From NCBI RefSeq assembly GCF_026914185.1, contig NC_070560.1, positions 7,183,501 to 7,247,500 of the forward strand: a DNA stretch of 64,000 nt, read 5' to 3'. This DNA comes from Puccinia triticina (lineage: Eukaryota; Basidiomycota; Pucciniomycetes; Pucciniales; Pucciniaceae). This document shows positions 10,287 through 21,132 of this stretch, piece by piece. Position numbers and translations under genes: made by a program. The notes under the pieces are model-generated. The model did no database searches. It saw only the letters and a program-made list of their open reading frames with translations, and had not been told where the DNA came from. How positions within the stretch are numbered: position 1 is the stretch's first letter; the number at the start of each line of letters is the position of its first letter.

Positions 10287-11100
10287 CATGTCAGCCTTAG
10301 AGTCAACACAGCTGACCTAAAGTCTGCCTTTTTTCCACTTTTTACATATGAATTACTACATATCTTTTTCATCTTAAGAGATATCCTTGTTCTGAATTCA
10401 GATTCTTCTTCCTCATGCAATTTCAACCCTAGTTACAACTTACCAATTCTTTGTAACTCTACTCCTTCCCTGAGTTCTTGAGTTGTGGCGCGCATGCGCA
10501 GTTGTGACGTGTCAGCGCTACCAGGCGCGCCAAACCACATGGACATATGTAATTACATAAGCAAACTATGAAAATTTTAAAAGTCAGGATTCTACAAACC
10601 ACGCCCCAGATAACCCAGGATCACCACCAAAGAGGATACCACGCTCCCAGTACACCTACCGTCACAGGCGCCTAGGTTATTGACAGTAAGTATAATATTT
10701 CTCTGAACCTTGATTATCCAGAGTGCTACTCTGTGTCTCTTGATTGCTTCTCTTTATTTCTCTTCACACCAACCCCTCTCAAGATCAAGGTTACTCTGTT
10801 AATCCTAGACTTAGTCTAAAAATCAGAGCAGATTAGATTTACTATTCTGTGTCCCCCCACTGTCTCCTTGTGCGCGCGGAGGCTGTAGCCCCTGTTGGTA
10901 TGGCACAGCTGTCCTTACCACTTTTCCAGGTGGTTCAAGTTGAATTTGAGGATCGTCTTATAAAGAGTAGATAGACCCCCCCAGATCATGTCTTTCTCTT
11001 TCTCCTTCTCTTTCTCTCTCTTTTTCTCTCTCCTTCTGTTTGTAGTTCTTTATCCCAAGAAATAGTACCAGTGTCCCCCATTTCTCTTGTGTCCTGTAGT
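10287..11100. other. Non-coding stretch, LTR-like
   Basis: No supported gene. It contains a GC-rich patch with inverted GCGCGCATGCGC (about 10489) and a pure pyrimidine tract at about 10985-11040. It lies upstream of a copia gag remnant (about 11700) and could be part of an old LTR, but I cannot place both ends. Confidence 0.3.
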
Positions 11101-11119
11101 CACTTTAGAGGCTCAGGCT

Positions 11120-11245
11120 CACACCACAGGCAAACTGCAAAAGCAGTTTTCCTGGGAGCAAACTCTGCAAAAGCAGTTTTGCTGGGAGCAAACTCTGCAA
11201 AAGCAGTTTTGCTGGGAGCAAACTTCCAAATCAATTTCCTGGGAG
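11120..11245. repeat. Outlying copy of the AACTGC(A)AAAGCAGTT array
   Basis: Three to four degenerate units (AACTGCAAAAGCAGTTTTCCTGG, then CTCTGCAAAAGCAGTTTTGCTGG) about 830 bp beyond the main array. Same family, evidently separated by an insertion or by decay. Confidence 0.8.
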
Positions 11246-11689
11246 CAAAATCGACAGGCAGCTTTGCCAGGACGCCAAACTTCTGGCCGAGCAGTTTAAG
11301 GTTCTAGCCAAGCGGGTAACAAGATTTTTGTCCTATTGGTTGATTAAACTTAAACAGATAACTCAACCTTCAGTCTCAAAAGTCTCAGCTTTCTATATCA
11401 TTAATAGCTTCAGCCGGCTCCTGTGCCACTCTTAAGTAAAAACACAGATTTCTAGCTTACTAAAAGTCCAGCATTTGTAACTAGTTCTAGCTCTATCATT
11501 GAAGCAATAACACTCTTAGTTGTTCAAGTTTTACAGTCTTGTGTCACTTGAACCAGTCAACCTCAGCAAATAGCTAGGAGTGGAACAAAAAATGGCTGGT
11601 AGATCTTGTGAAACAGTAAACTCCAGTGCTTTAAAACCCTCTGCAGTAAATTAGAGTACAAGTGACAATCAAGACTCCATAAAGTGCCC
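11246..11689. other. Non-coding, no feature recognised
   Basis: AT-moderate sequence with no convincing open frame, repeat or RNA gene. It probably belongs to the untranslated leader of the copia remnant that follows. Confidence 0.3.
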
Positions 11690-11752
11690 ATAACTGGAAC
11701 CAGATGGCAACAAATTTCCTATCTGGAAGCAAAAAGTGAAGCTGTGGTGAGA
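11690..11752 (+). pseudogene. Ty1/copia gag start, truncated relic
   Basis: One frame reads LEPDGNKFPIWKQKVKLW, which matches the conserved opening of copia gag proteins (the L-x-G-x-N-F-x-x-W signature). A stop follows immediately and the sequence then turns AT-rich until the Helitron end at 11839. Only the first about 20 codons survive. Identification rests on this short motif. Confidence 0.5.
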
Positions 11753-11838
11753 TCAATCAACCATTAACAATTTCAAGATAGTATAGTTTTAAATTATAAA
11801 ATACATTATAAACTACATATTAATCTTTTTAGTACAAA

Positions 11839-11866
11839 CTAGAGGCCAAAGCGGCTACGCCGCCGC
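11839..11866 (-). other. Helitron 3' terminus (hairpin + CTAG)
   Basis: On minus: GCGGCGTAGCCGC, then TTTGGCCTCTAG, then T. The five-base-pair stem and its position about a dozen bases before CTAG are canonical. The same terminal block recurs on plus at 30451-30478 and 35462-35487. Confidence 0.85.
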
Positions 11867-11879
11867 AGGGTCGAACCCC

Positions 11880-13950
11880 CCCCCCCCGGCATCCGCTTAC
11901 CCGCCTCCCCCCCACGGCCACCCACACGCCTACTCGGCCGCGGGCAACCAAACCACGGCACAAGTCAATTCACGTGCCAACGCATGAGCCGGGAGTCGGC
12001 AACACCTTCCATGCCGTTTGTCACACACACCCGGGGTCTCCCCATCGCGCACCCCTCAGCAAGATGTTCAATTCACACCGGAAAGCCCGGGAAATAGTTT
12101 ACCCGTCCTGTGCTCAACACGGGTCACATCACTCTGTGAGTCCCGATCAAGCGCCAGAAGAAATATAGGACAGGATAAAGCACCTCACAACCTATTACAC
12201 AGCTGACGCGAAACATCTCCCGTTGTCACAGGGGCCACCCTCGGGGGCAAGGGCACATCACGCCTCCTGACCCTGAACCCGTCCATCGGTTACCTGTCAT
12301 ATGAATCAGCACACGTTCACCCACAAGACCACACGAGGGGCGCTCACCTTCACGACAAGTTCCCCAGTTGTTGAACTAATTCCCTCGAGGTCCCCGGCGA
12401 ACCAAGCTCGCCACCCCTTCTTGAAGATTTCGCGCGAAGGGATCTCACATATGGTATCTTCAAGCAAGTACCGGACCAGGATACCGTGGCCGACGAGCTC
12501 CTGTAATTACGTGTCAGATTTATCCAAACAGCCCATTCAGAAAGCGACATACCGGAGTTCGGTGATTCATAGTTATGTCACAAACTATCCCGCCACCCTC
12601 TCGCGTTGATTGATAGGTCCGGACTGATTGAATTATACCCACGGCGCTTATGATCACCGGCGGCGTCTCCACCAGATCGCCCGCCACATCCCGAGGGCTC
12701 TCCACAACGTCAGTAACCATGAAAGTGGGAGCTATCCCATTCCCATATTGAGCGACCTCTCCCCGGACTTGGTATTTCTCGCGCATCCTCATTCTTGGCG
12801 TCACACTTCTACTTGCCCGTAGCTTAACCTTATATACACCCCTTTCACCCGATCCCCCCCCAGAGGATTCCCGGACGCTCCCAGTCAACCGTTCTCTTGC
12901 GCCTGTATGTGGGTTGACCATCACCCTTCCCTACGTCGCACGTCAGCAATTTAATATTATCATGTGACTCATCAGACGGCTCACCTTTGTCATTGCCACA
13001 AATTCACCGCAGAACACAACGCGATCAACCCCACGGATGACTTCACTGCTCGCCAACACGGGATTTTGTCGTGGAGCCATGCTTGATGCAAGTCAGGGGG
13101 AAGTAGATATGACTGGCCAACGCCTCAAATTTATCAGGCAGCACACAATGATTCAATAAAGCAGACGCGGATGGTGCGCGGTTGTAAGAGTAGATTGTGA
13201 GTAGAAAGTAGGTAGGGCCTCAAGGTCGGGAGTGATAGATCTTATATAATTCATAATTCTTGCACAAGCACATACCTTGCCTTGAGGTTTCCGGAACGCA
13301 ATCACAACATCAGTACGACTGGGCCCGCCTTGTCAGGCCAAACCAGTTGGACAGGCCACGCCTCGTCCTTGGGCCAAACCGCCTCAACCAGCCAGTGACG
13401 TTACAACCGCAACCACCACAACGCTTGAGCCGAGCGTTCAGCTCAGTTAGTTAACGCTATGACTACCCGGCCAGTAATTGTACCAGAGTCGACGCGGGCA
13501 ATGTGCCACACACAAAAAAAAATGTAAAATTTGATCTCTGCCGATTACCCCATTAACCCAGTTATGACTGAGCATCCAAATGTCATGCAAACGCGCAAAA
13601 TCATCAATTTGAGTGATACCCGCCGCGCATTATGTGATATCATACACGATTTCACCTCACAAACTTTGACTGAGTGCCATTAGATTACCATCACACCGGG
13701 CTGAGTTGCCAATCGTGTTGCACCACCCGAACCCATATCATTATTCCTATATGTTTAACTCGTACTTGATAGAGCACCCATTTACCACTCCTGCTCGCGA
13801 GCCAACCCGAACATTCCACATTGCCATGAGAGGAAACTTGGTTCAAATCATTTCACGCAAGCCACACATGTGGCTTACGTTTATCCAGCTTGATTGAGGG
13901 CCCAAATCATCAGAACGGAGAGAGTTTTCTTAAGCCGCAGGTCGAGAATA
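11880..13950 (-). other. Helitron 3' cargo region, mostly unassigned
   Basis: The sequence between the Helitron 3' end and the GST-like gene has no long intact frame. A minus-strand frame at 12520-12924 (134 codons) has believable composition, with runs such as KYQVRGEVAQYGNG and PPVIISAVGIIQSV that would fit a beta-rich, OB-like fold, but I do not recognise the family. Further downstream GST codons may lie at about 13700-13950 but are not readable in one frame. Confidence 0.3.
12520..12924 (-). CDS. Unidentified coding fragment in Helitron
   Basis: 134-codon open frame with a Gly/Arg/Ser-rich N-terminal third, then alternating hydrophobic/polar segments (TFMVTDVV, PPVIISAVGIIQ). It is probably one exon of a longer split gene. 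The valine/isoleucine pattern is compatible with a single-strand-binding OB fold, which some Helitrons carry as accessory genes, but that is only an inference from context. A random open frame remains possible. Confidence 0.3.
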   Translation of the reverse strand: MMVNPHTGARERLTGSVRESSGGGSGERGVYKVKLRASRSVTPRMRMREKYQVRGEVAQYGNGIAPTFMVTDVVESPRDVAGDLVETPPVIISAVGIIQSVRTYQSTREGGGIVCDITMNHRTPVCRFLNGLFG

Positions 13951-13956
13951 ACTCAC

Positions 13957-14737
13957 GGCCAGATGATCATGTCTGCTATAGAAAACTTCCCCTGGCCATT
14001 GCCCGCAAGGTACAATCTTGTACCCAATGGTGAAGCAGATTGCAGATGGTTCTCGAGATCAGTGTACGCCAATATAACCTCGTCCCTCAAGTACTTGACA
14101 GCACTATCATCTCTTTGATCGCTGTGACCTTTAACACAAATAATACCATCAGATTACAGGAAAATCAGAGAAGAGCAGCTGGCAAGCCCGTGACTCACGT
14201 AACGATTTGATGCACTCGTCGGTTGCCGGGTTCAACGTTGACAATCCCCACGCAACCCACTGTTCCATCTCGGACAATTCACAGGGGTCCGAAAAATAGA
14301 ATACCCTTTTGGTGTCAAACCGCGAACATAAATACTGCTGGTCGCAAAGCATGTCAACCACAGACGTTCTATAATGGAGTGCGAAATCAAAGCTCTACCC
14401 ACCCGACAGATCGCACCGCTTTCCATGACGCAGAACGGCCTGTCAATCGTGTTTATAGCATCATGGTTGTTATCAATGAGCACTGGGATTTTGCCTATCA
14501 CCACATAATTCACCATCAGTTCCACCGGTTAGTATCGGACAATGATTCCTTACCATTAGGATTAAGCCTCAGGAAACCAGGTTGTTTCTGCATCCCGGTC
14601 CGCACATCGACGACCATGTGAACTACGTTCACCTCGTAGCAAAGTCGTAGCTCTTCGACTACGATTTGGACCTCTTGACCCTTTGGGGTGTTCATCGTAA
14701 TTAGTCGCAAGGGTTTCGGCGTCCGGGTGTTGGCCAT
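13957..14737 (-). CDS. Glutathione S-transferase-like gene (Helitron cargo)
   Basis: Four minus-strand exons read as a Ure2p-type glutathione S-transferase. Exon 1 (14737-14554) gives a start MANTRTPKPLRL, then the thioredoxin-fold pattern NTPKGQEVQIVVEEL, YEVNVV and FLRLNPNG. After a 59-bp intron, exon 2 (from 14494) gives GKIPVLIDN and CVMESGAI, which are the cis-Pro loop and the glutathione-contacting E-S motif of the family. The next exon gives QYLCSRFD and EMEQWVAWGLSTLNPA. The following exon (about 14105-13957) gives LYLAGNGQGKFSIADMIIWP, the conserved C-terminal-domain N-capping region. Family proteins conjugate glutathione to electrophiles in the cytosol. The 3' end after IWP cannot be followed, so the gene is probably truncated or decayed. 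It is on the same strand as the Helitron Rep-helicase and inside its termini, which suggests capture. Confidence 0.72.
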
Positions 14738-15418
14738 CGTGTTGATCGCTCGCAGATGCACTTGGTCAGAGGATTGGCCACGCCACGAATGCCGGTCGGC
14801 AGAAACAATCCCCTGTCACACATCGGTTCACAGGCCTTTCCACCCGCTGCCAGCTGGTGACACATTGACACGGGAAAGCTTCCCCCCTCACAATCAATCA
14901 TTATTTGATACCGAGTCACTCCGGTCACACAGTCAAGTGGCGGGGTACACAAGGAACGTGAAGGCGACTCTGATTGTGAGGAGTATCCAAAACGGCTCCC
15001 ACTACGTCCCGTCATTAGATTGCTATTCGTCGTAATGCCAAATGTAAGGCTTGATTTTCACATGCTACGCATTCGGGCGACATTCGTTGTAATTGACATC
15101 ATGCAGACATGTATTGCAGTACCACTTCACATACATATTACTCGATGAGGGTGGTAATCGTGACTCTTTTCACCTCTCGATTTCACAGAATGTATTAGAT
15201 TCATCACGAAACACCAGCACCCGTTGTTTATCGTCCACCACCAAAGCCCTATAAAAATGTTCATGTCCACAATGCTTGAATCGCGCCACAACACAAGTGG
15301 CGCTCCTGTATATTTATCGGCTTTCCGTACTGCCGGCGAGCGCTCATGCTCCACATGATGTCCCTTGCAAAGCTGGCAACCTGATAGCCTACAAAATTAG
15401 TGATCACAATGGCTCAGG
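14738..15418. other. Spacer between GST-like gene and Rep-helicase
   Basis: No convincing gene. Short open frames on both strands overlap and lack family signatures. It would hold the 3' end of the Rep-helicase transcript and the upstream region of the GST-like gene. Confidence 0.35.
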
Positions 15419-16485
15419 TCAACTGAATTCCAGTTGTGATGAAAAAGAGAGACTGACCCGAGTATCGAAAATCTTACGATGCACAACGTTGACCACACCT
15501 GACCTTTCTTGAGGCTTCACGACGAGTAGATGCTCGACATTCGAAGCGCGCGAGAGGGCCACGTAGAGTTGTCCGTGTGAAAATACATCAGTGCTCAAGA
15601 ATACCCCTACTGTTCCGAAGGTTTGCCCTTGTGCCTTGTTGATCGACATGGCATATGCAGGCGTGATGGGAAATTGATAACGGAAAAAGCTCAATCCCGA
15701 CCGCGGCGATCCTTGATTGTGTAACTTGACTCGAGGTAGCATGATGGTTCTTCCCTTGAAAGGACCCGTCATGAGTTGACCTTGGACATAGACGTGAGAG
15801 AATCCAACGACAAGCATTTGGGTGCCGTTACAAATCCCTCCATTGATATTCATATTCCGAGTGACAACTACCGGCATCCCTACTTTGAGGGTGATAAGAT
15901 GTTCTGGAAAACCCAAAATTGATATTTTGTTCAGGCATTCCTCCGGCAGGCTATCACAACCGTTCGGATCAGGCGTATCAATTGACTTTGAATCAATCGC
16001 GTGACCCGGCAGAATGTTCATGATAGCCTCATTGATTTGCTTCACGTCCCGATTCAATGGGGCAAGAATGCATCTCTCAATCAAATATTCAACTTGCTCA
16101 AACGGTGATCGATTCTCCATCAGGTCGTGATAGACAAATTCTATCAGGCGGGCGCTCATATCACGTGTGTTGACGAAAGACTCGATATTCATGCCATCCA
16201 GGCTTACAATGCCGAAGTCATTCGGTTGGTCCTTCCCTTCGCCCAACCGCAGAAGAGCTCTCGCAAACGTGTAATTGCTGTTCGATGAACCGCCTCGGCA
16301 CGCCGCTGCAAGCCGCATGTTCTCTTCAAGTTTGAACTGTCGTGCCTTCTCCCATAGGATTGATGATTTTATTGTTGCATCGTAGGACGGTGGAAATTGA
16401 TTGTACTTGACCACAGGCAGAATTTGCCTGAAATCCCCCGAAAAAATGACAGTTTTCCCTCCGAAAGGATGAGTCGAATTCGTCA

Positions 16486-16751
16486 GTCGTTGAAGCGTCC
16501 TATCAACTGCATCAATACAATTCTTGTGGATTGTAACCACTTCATCCCAAATGATCAGTTGCGCCTCAACTAATTTCCGGGCAAATGCGCTATCAGTTTC
16601 GACGGGACATTCGACGCCCGGGTCAGGATTGATGGGAATCAAAAACGCCGAGTGCGCCGTTTGGCCATACTTCAGCAGGAGAGCGGCGACGCCTGACGAT
16701 GCGGTGATGATCTTCGGGATTCGCTTCGTATCGGCGTAATCAATAATTGAG
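16486..16751. repeat. Tandem duplication in helicase, copy 1
   Basis: 266 bp, repeated immediately as 16752-17017 with no difference that I can see. It covers the helicase codons from just after Walker A through Walker B. 266 is not a multiple of three, so the reading frame is lost at the junction. Confidence 0.93.
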
Positions 16752-17017
16752 GTCGTTGAAGCGTCCTATCAACTGCATCAATACAATTCTTGTGGATTGT
16801 AACCACTTCATCCCAAATGATCAGTTGCGCCTCAACTAATTTCCGGGCAAATGCGCTATCAGTTTCGACGGGACATTCGACGCCCGGGTCAGGATTGATG
16901 GGAATCAAAAACGCCGAGTGCGCCGTTTGGCCATACTTCAGCAGGAGAGCGGCGACGCCTGACGATGCGGTGATGATCTTCGGGATTCGCTTCGTATCGG
17001 CGTAATCAATAATTGAG
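16752..17017. repeat. Tandem duplication in helicase, copy 2
   Basis: Second copy of the 266-bp unit. Because copies 1 and 2 appear identical, the event is very recent or is an assembly artefact. Removing one copy would leave the helicase frame continuous. Confidence 0.93.
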
Positions 17018-20000
17018 TTGAGGACAAAAGTTTTCCCTGTCCCACCGGGACCATCCATGTAGAAAATGCTAGGCTGTTTTTTAGTTAATGAATTCTTGAT
17101 GGTGTTGAAAAATGATGATTGAGCGGCATTGAACATGGCTTTATTTGCGCGGAGGCGGGAGTGAATGACGGCATAATCGTCCTTCCCAAGCCGTTCGTGT
17201 TCAAGACGTGCCAAAGATCGTTTATCGGCGCGACTTATAGCAATCCCGCAGGAAATGAGACTGCTTCCCATTTCCTCGAGGATCTCCTCTAAGCGAAAAA
17301 GAGCAAGCACCCGCCTTTCCTCGGGTCGCAGAGCACGGCTCCTGCGGTCGCTCATATCAATCCGCGGAGTGTCATCTGTAAACGATTCAAAGTGCCTTTT
17401 GAACAATTTTTTTGGATCCGACGGTGGCGAATGAACGCACATCATCGCGTACATTTCAGCTAGTTGATAGCCTGTTTGGGCGGCGGCAGCTCCCGAGAGT
17501 GTTCGGTCGTACAGGTAATCATCCACGAGCAGTCCGAGCCAGTTACATGCAATTTGGTAAGTGTTCGCACGCCGTCCGTCGACAGTGCGGAGTTCTTTGT
17601 GCGATCGAACACCTTTCCGGTGCAGTAGGAGAACCCGCAAGTAAAATTTCTCACCGGCAAGGAATGATACGGCGTACATCCTGCCAACCGCGTCGGATTT
17701 TGTTTTGCGGGGGAACCAAGCCTTTTTCCCCTTATCCCACCAGAAAAAACACGGAATCTCCTCATATAGGAGTGATCTGGCCTCTCTGCCTTCGGCGCCG
17801 ACGGTATTCTTTTGGTTGAGTTTGAAGAATCCAATCAAGTTCGATTGTGAAGCACGCCCCGACTTTATTTGACCCTCTGCACCTTCAGTCGAGTCAAAAA
17901 ACACCAATTGCTCACCGGCGTCGTGTATTGCAAGTCGTGTGACAGCAGGTGACCGATCGGAAAGTGGGAATTTGAACAATCTCCAACAGGCTGAAAATAA
18001 AATCAGATGCATACGGTATGTAAGACACGAGGAAAGCTCGGGTGACAGACTAACCTTCAGGGGGGCTTATGTACCGTGCATCAATGTAAGCTTGAACCTC
18101 ATTCGCCACGTCCGCCGCCATATACGTTCGGTCGTGGCCTTTCGTTATGTACTTGTACAGGTACTTAATTGCCGTGGTATTGACCGGAATCTCGATGTTA
18201 ATATGACATTCGAACATTAGTGTAAGGAATTTATTGTACGGCACTACGTTTGCGTTTGTGAAGGCCGTTGTGTGCTTTGTGATTGTGACTCCATCGTCGC
18301 GCCTCAAATACGCAGGGTAAGCCCCGTCGACGATGACAGTGCGAGGAGTAAACGGCTTTGCAGTATTCCCCAGACCAACACGATCGGCCGAGGCATGGCC
18401 CGTGGAGCATGAACTGGCTAACAAGTTCGTGGAGGCGTGGTTCGTAGAATTCATCAGGTATTTCTGCCGAGACAAGCCGGTCAACGTCTTCGGGTGTAGT
18501 TGGCCGGTCGTCCGGGTTGAGGGTGAGCATGAGATGGAGGTGGGGCAGCCCTCTTTTCTGAAATTCGATCACCGAGATAAATGCAATCACCTTGCCAAGA
18601 CGCCCCATTTTGACCAACTGAAACATCAACACTTTCATCTTCAGATAAAAAACTCTGGAGACAATTGTTGGGTGATCAACCGCTGTTTCGCCGGCAGGGA
18701 GGAGAGAAGTGATCTCGGGCCATTGTGGATTCGCCGTCATTGTTATGAACAGAGATGGTGGACCGTAGATTCGAACAATGGCCATTGCGTCATGGTACAA
18801 TTCTGACATCCCTCGAGGGCTCCCGATGAAAGTTGAAGGCAAGATGATCTTCCTTCCCACAACAACGGTTCCATTCTCAAGTCCTCTGATTAGTGCGTTG
18901 TACTTATCGGCTTTGAGTTTGTTTTGGTTCGAGACAATAAAAGTCGTGCGTGATCGTTCAACACAGATGTACATATCACAGACCAATTCTTGTAAGAGTG
19001 CCCGGCCGGCAAGGATGGCAGAGAAATGGTCGGGGCGTTCAAACAGGAGAAATGCAAACCATTCCAATGGCCCGACTACCCGCCCTTTAACTGCGGACAT
19101 GTCAGTTAAGTCATGATGGAATTTCATGTGATTGCTTACCACGAGAAGTCACCGCCAAGTACATATCATCCCATTGTTGCTCACCGAACGGGAAGAAAAG
19201 TGGATAGCGAAGCGGGAAATATGCAGAATGAGTATCCGAAATTGATTGCAACTGGCCATCGGCGCGGTGAAGCAGGATCTGCCTCTCCTCAATTATATCG
19301 CCGGCCCCCCTGACTATTATGGCGACTTCGTCAGCTGTTGGTTGGTTGTAACGTTTCGGATCGCATCCTGGCCGTGGAACACCCTGCAATTTGAAAGTGA
19401 GTGCACCAGTTCGCTGCAGGACATCACGAGCAGTCATGTATACAATCGCATAGGGGTTGTGGTTGTAGAGGAATGTCATGAGCTTCTGGACTGTGGAGAG
19501 TTTCATTCGACCTGCGCGGCCCTCATTACCTCCCCTCCCTTGCGCTTTGTCAATCCAAAGCTGTGCTTCGTCAGTTCCACGGTTGCCCACCACGAAAATT
19601 TGCGAGAAGCCAGGATTGTTGTTGTCGAGGGGTTCAATACTGGAGATCAAATGAACCAGCCCGCCAGACATGCGGAAGACATTTATTCCAAACGGTCCCT
19701 GGACTGAAGTGTCGATATTAGCGCCCAACAATGTGAAGGATACCGCGTTGTTGTACATGCGGATGAGTTCGACAAAATTGCCTGAATCTGAAGTGTGAGG
19801 TTAGTATCAAGTCAACAATGGTGTATTGGTCCTTACCTGGACTTGTCCCATCAAACAGTTCCTTTAGTTCCGGGGGGAATTTTGGAGCGGATGGGGCGAA
19901 TGAAGGAAGTGTTACTTTGTTCTTTTGGCAGCAAGTTGAAAAGCTGATCTTCGATTTTGAAGCATCGGCGACGGCGGCCTCTTCGTAGAAATGCAGTGCT

Positions 20001-20140
20001 CGACAGTTGGTGCACTGGACATTACACGGACCGAGACGATGTGGCACGCTGAAGTCAATAGAGGACCGAATTCGACGCTCCGTATTTGAGTCGGGTGTTG
20101 TGACAACCTTTCCAGGCGTGTTGATAATACCGCGCACCAT

Positions 20141-21132
20141 CGCGAAAGTGATGAGGAGGAACTGTCGACTTGATGTAATGCTGACGGTTGATGCGAGATC
20201 AAGGGACCAGTCGACGAGAAAGTGGAATGGTGGAACAGTTGATGCGGGTAATTCCTACAATTGATGTCGTTGATCAAGCAAAAGAGGTGTGGGTCGTGTG
20301 CTGAGATCCCGGAGCAAAAGCGGCAGCGGTTTGTTTGAGCTTGAGCAAAACGCCTCTGCAACACTCAATTGAGAGCTAGAAAGAGGGGAAGTTCAGACTT
20401 GCACAGTGGGTCAGCGCCCTAGGCGATGTCTTGAGGAAGTCGCGAAAAGAATCCTTCTATCACATGCAACCTCAGGACACCAGTGCCAATGGACCAACCA
20501 GGACTCGAACCAGAGCCACACCTGCGACTCGCCAAAGACGGGGTTCTTCCCAGCAAGGCTACTCAGATTGTGTGTTTCGCCGCGATGTACATCAAGCACA
20601 GCCAGCGGGCTCTCCCATATGGAGCGCGAATTGACAGTATCGCAAAATGTGTAACCATTAAGTCACAATGTAACTGATATTCACTGGTGTTTCGGGAGGA
20701 ATGTATGTTTCATTGGCCTGGCCAATGGCGCGCAACCGTGTTTTTGATCTGATGCACACCTGTGCAGAAACATTTGACTAATATTCGGGGATATTCATAA
20801 TCTTAACGTGTATGTTGTGAGTAACATTGCGGAACACAACTCTGCGGTGATGGGTTGCCTTTATCTCAAGCGGTCTCGCATGGCCACAATTGCGGGTTGA
20901 GTCCAGCGGTGTCGTGAACACAGTTTTATTCACACTTTCCACCAAAGTAGAGCGAAGTTCAACAGAAAGGCTAATTACAATTGGAGGTAGAGGAGAGATA
21001 GAGCCGAAGTGCTGAAGAGAACGGAAATGGAAGGGAATAATTAGGGATGCAAATAGAAGGAGCGTAGTTTTGCATTTAGGTGGAAGACAAAGGCTAATAA
21101 CTGGGATGGATCCGAATGTACGACGGTGTGAA
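20141..21132. other. Upstream region of Rep-helicase / 3' flank of next gene
   Basis: No supported gene. Open frames on minus (19912-20364) and plus (20406-20677) have no recognisable family. It would contain the Rep-helicase promoter, but no clear TATA box stands out. Confidence 0.35.

Larger units (their letters stand above)
15419..20140 (-). pseudogene. Helitron Rep-helicase, disrupted
   Basis: Minus-strand split gene. Exon 1 (20140-19837) has the cysteine motif CNVQCTNCRALHFYEE and CCQKNKVTLP. After a 49-bp intron (19836-19788), exon 2 (19787-19140) has the Helitron-like N-terminal domain ending YPLFFPFGEQQWDD. Another 49-bp intron (19139-19091) follows. Exon 3 (19090-18055) carries the HUH nuclease motif GLPHLHLML and the tyrosine motif AIKYLYKYITKGHDR. 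After a 64-bp intron (18054-17991), exon 4 is a Pif1-type helicase: Walker A GPGGTGKT, Walker B LIIWDEV, IFSGDFRQILPV, SINKAQGQTFGTVGV and LYVALSRAS. The product would nick and unwind DNA for rolling-circle transposition. Two lesions are visible: a frameshift between about 18360 and 18480 (the downstream frame resumes at NTAKPFTPRTVIVDG), and a 266-bp tandem duplication in the helicase that shifts frame. Confidence 0.88.

Noticed and set aside
9326..10426. Open frames of 225-324 codons on both strands
   Set aside because: They are translations of the 30-/41-bp tandem array (HRQTAKAVFLGANS on one strand, CSQENCFGSLPVEF on the other) and reflect periodicity, not a protein.
20480..20590. Possible tRNA gene (GGTTCGAGTCC on minus resembles a T-arm)
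   Set aside because: The bases flanking the loop do not form the required 5-bp T stem, and no acceptor stem or anticodon arm pairs with it.
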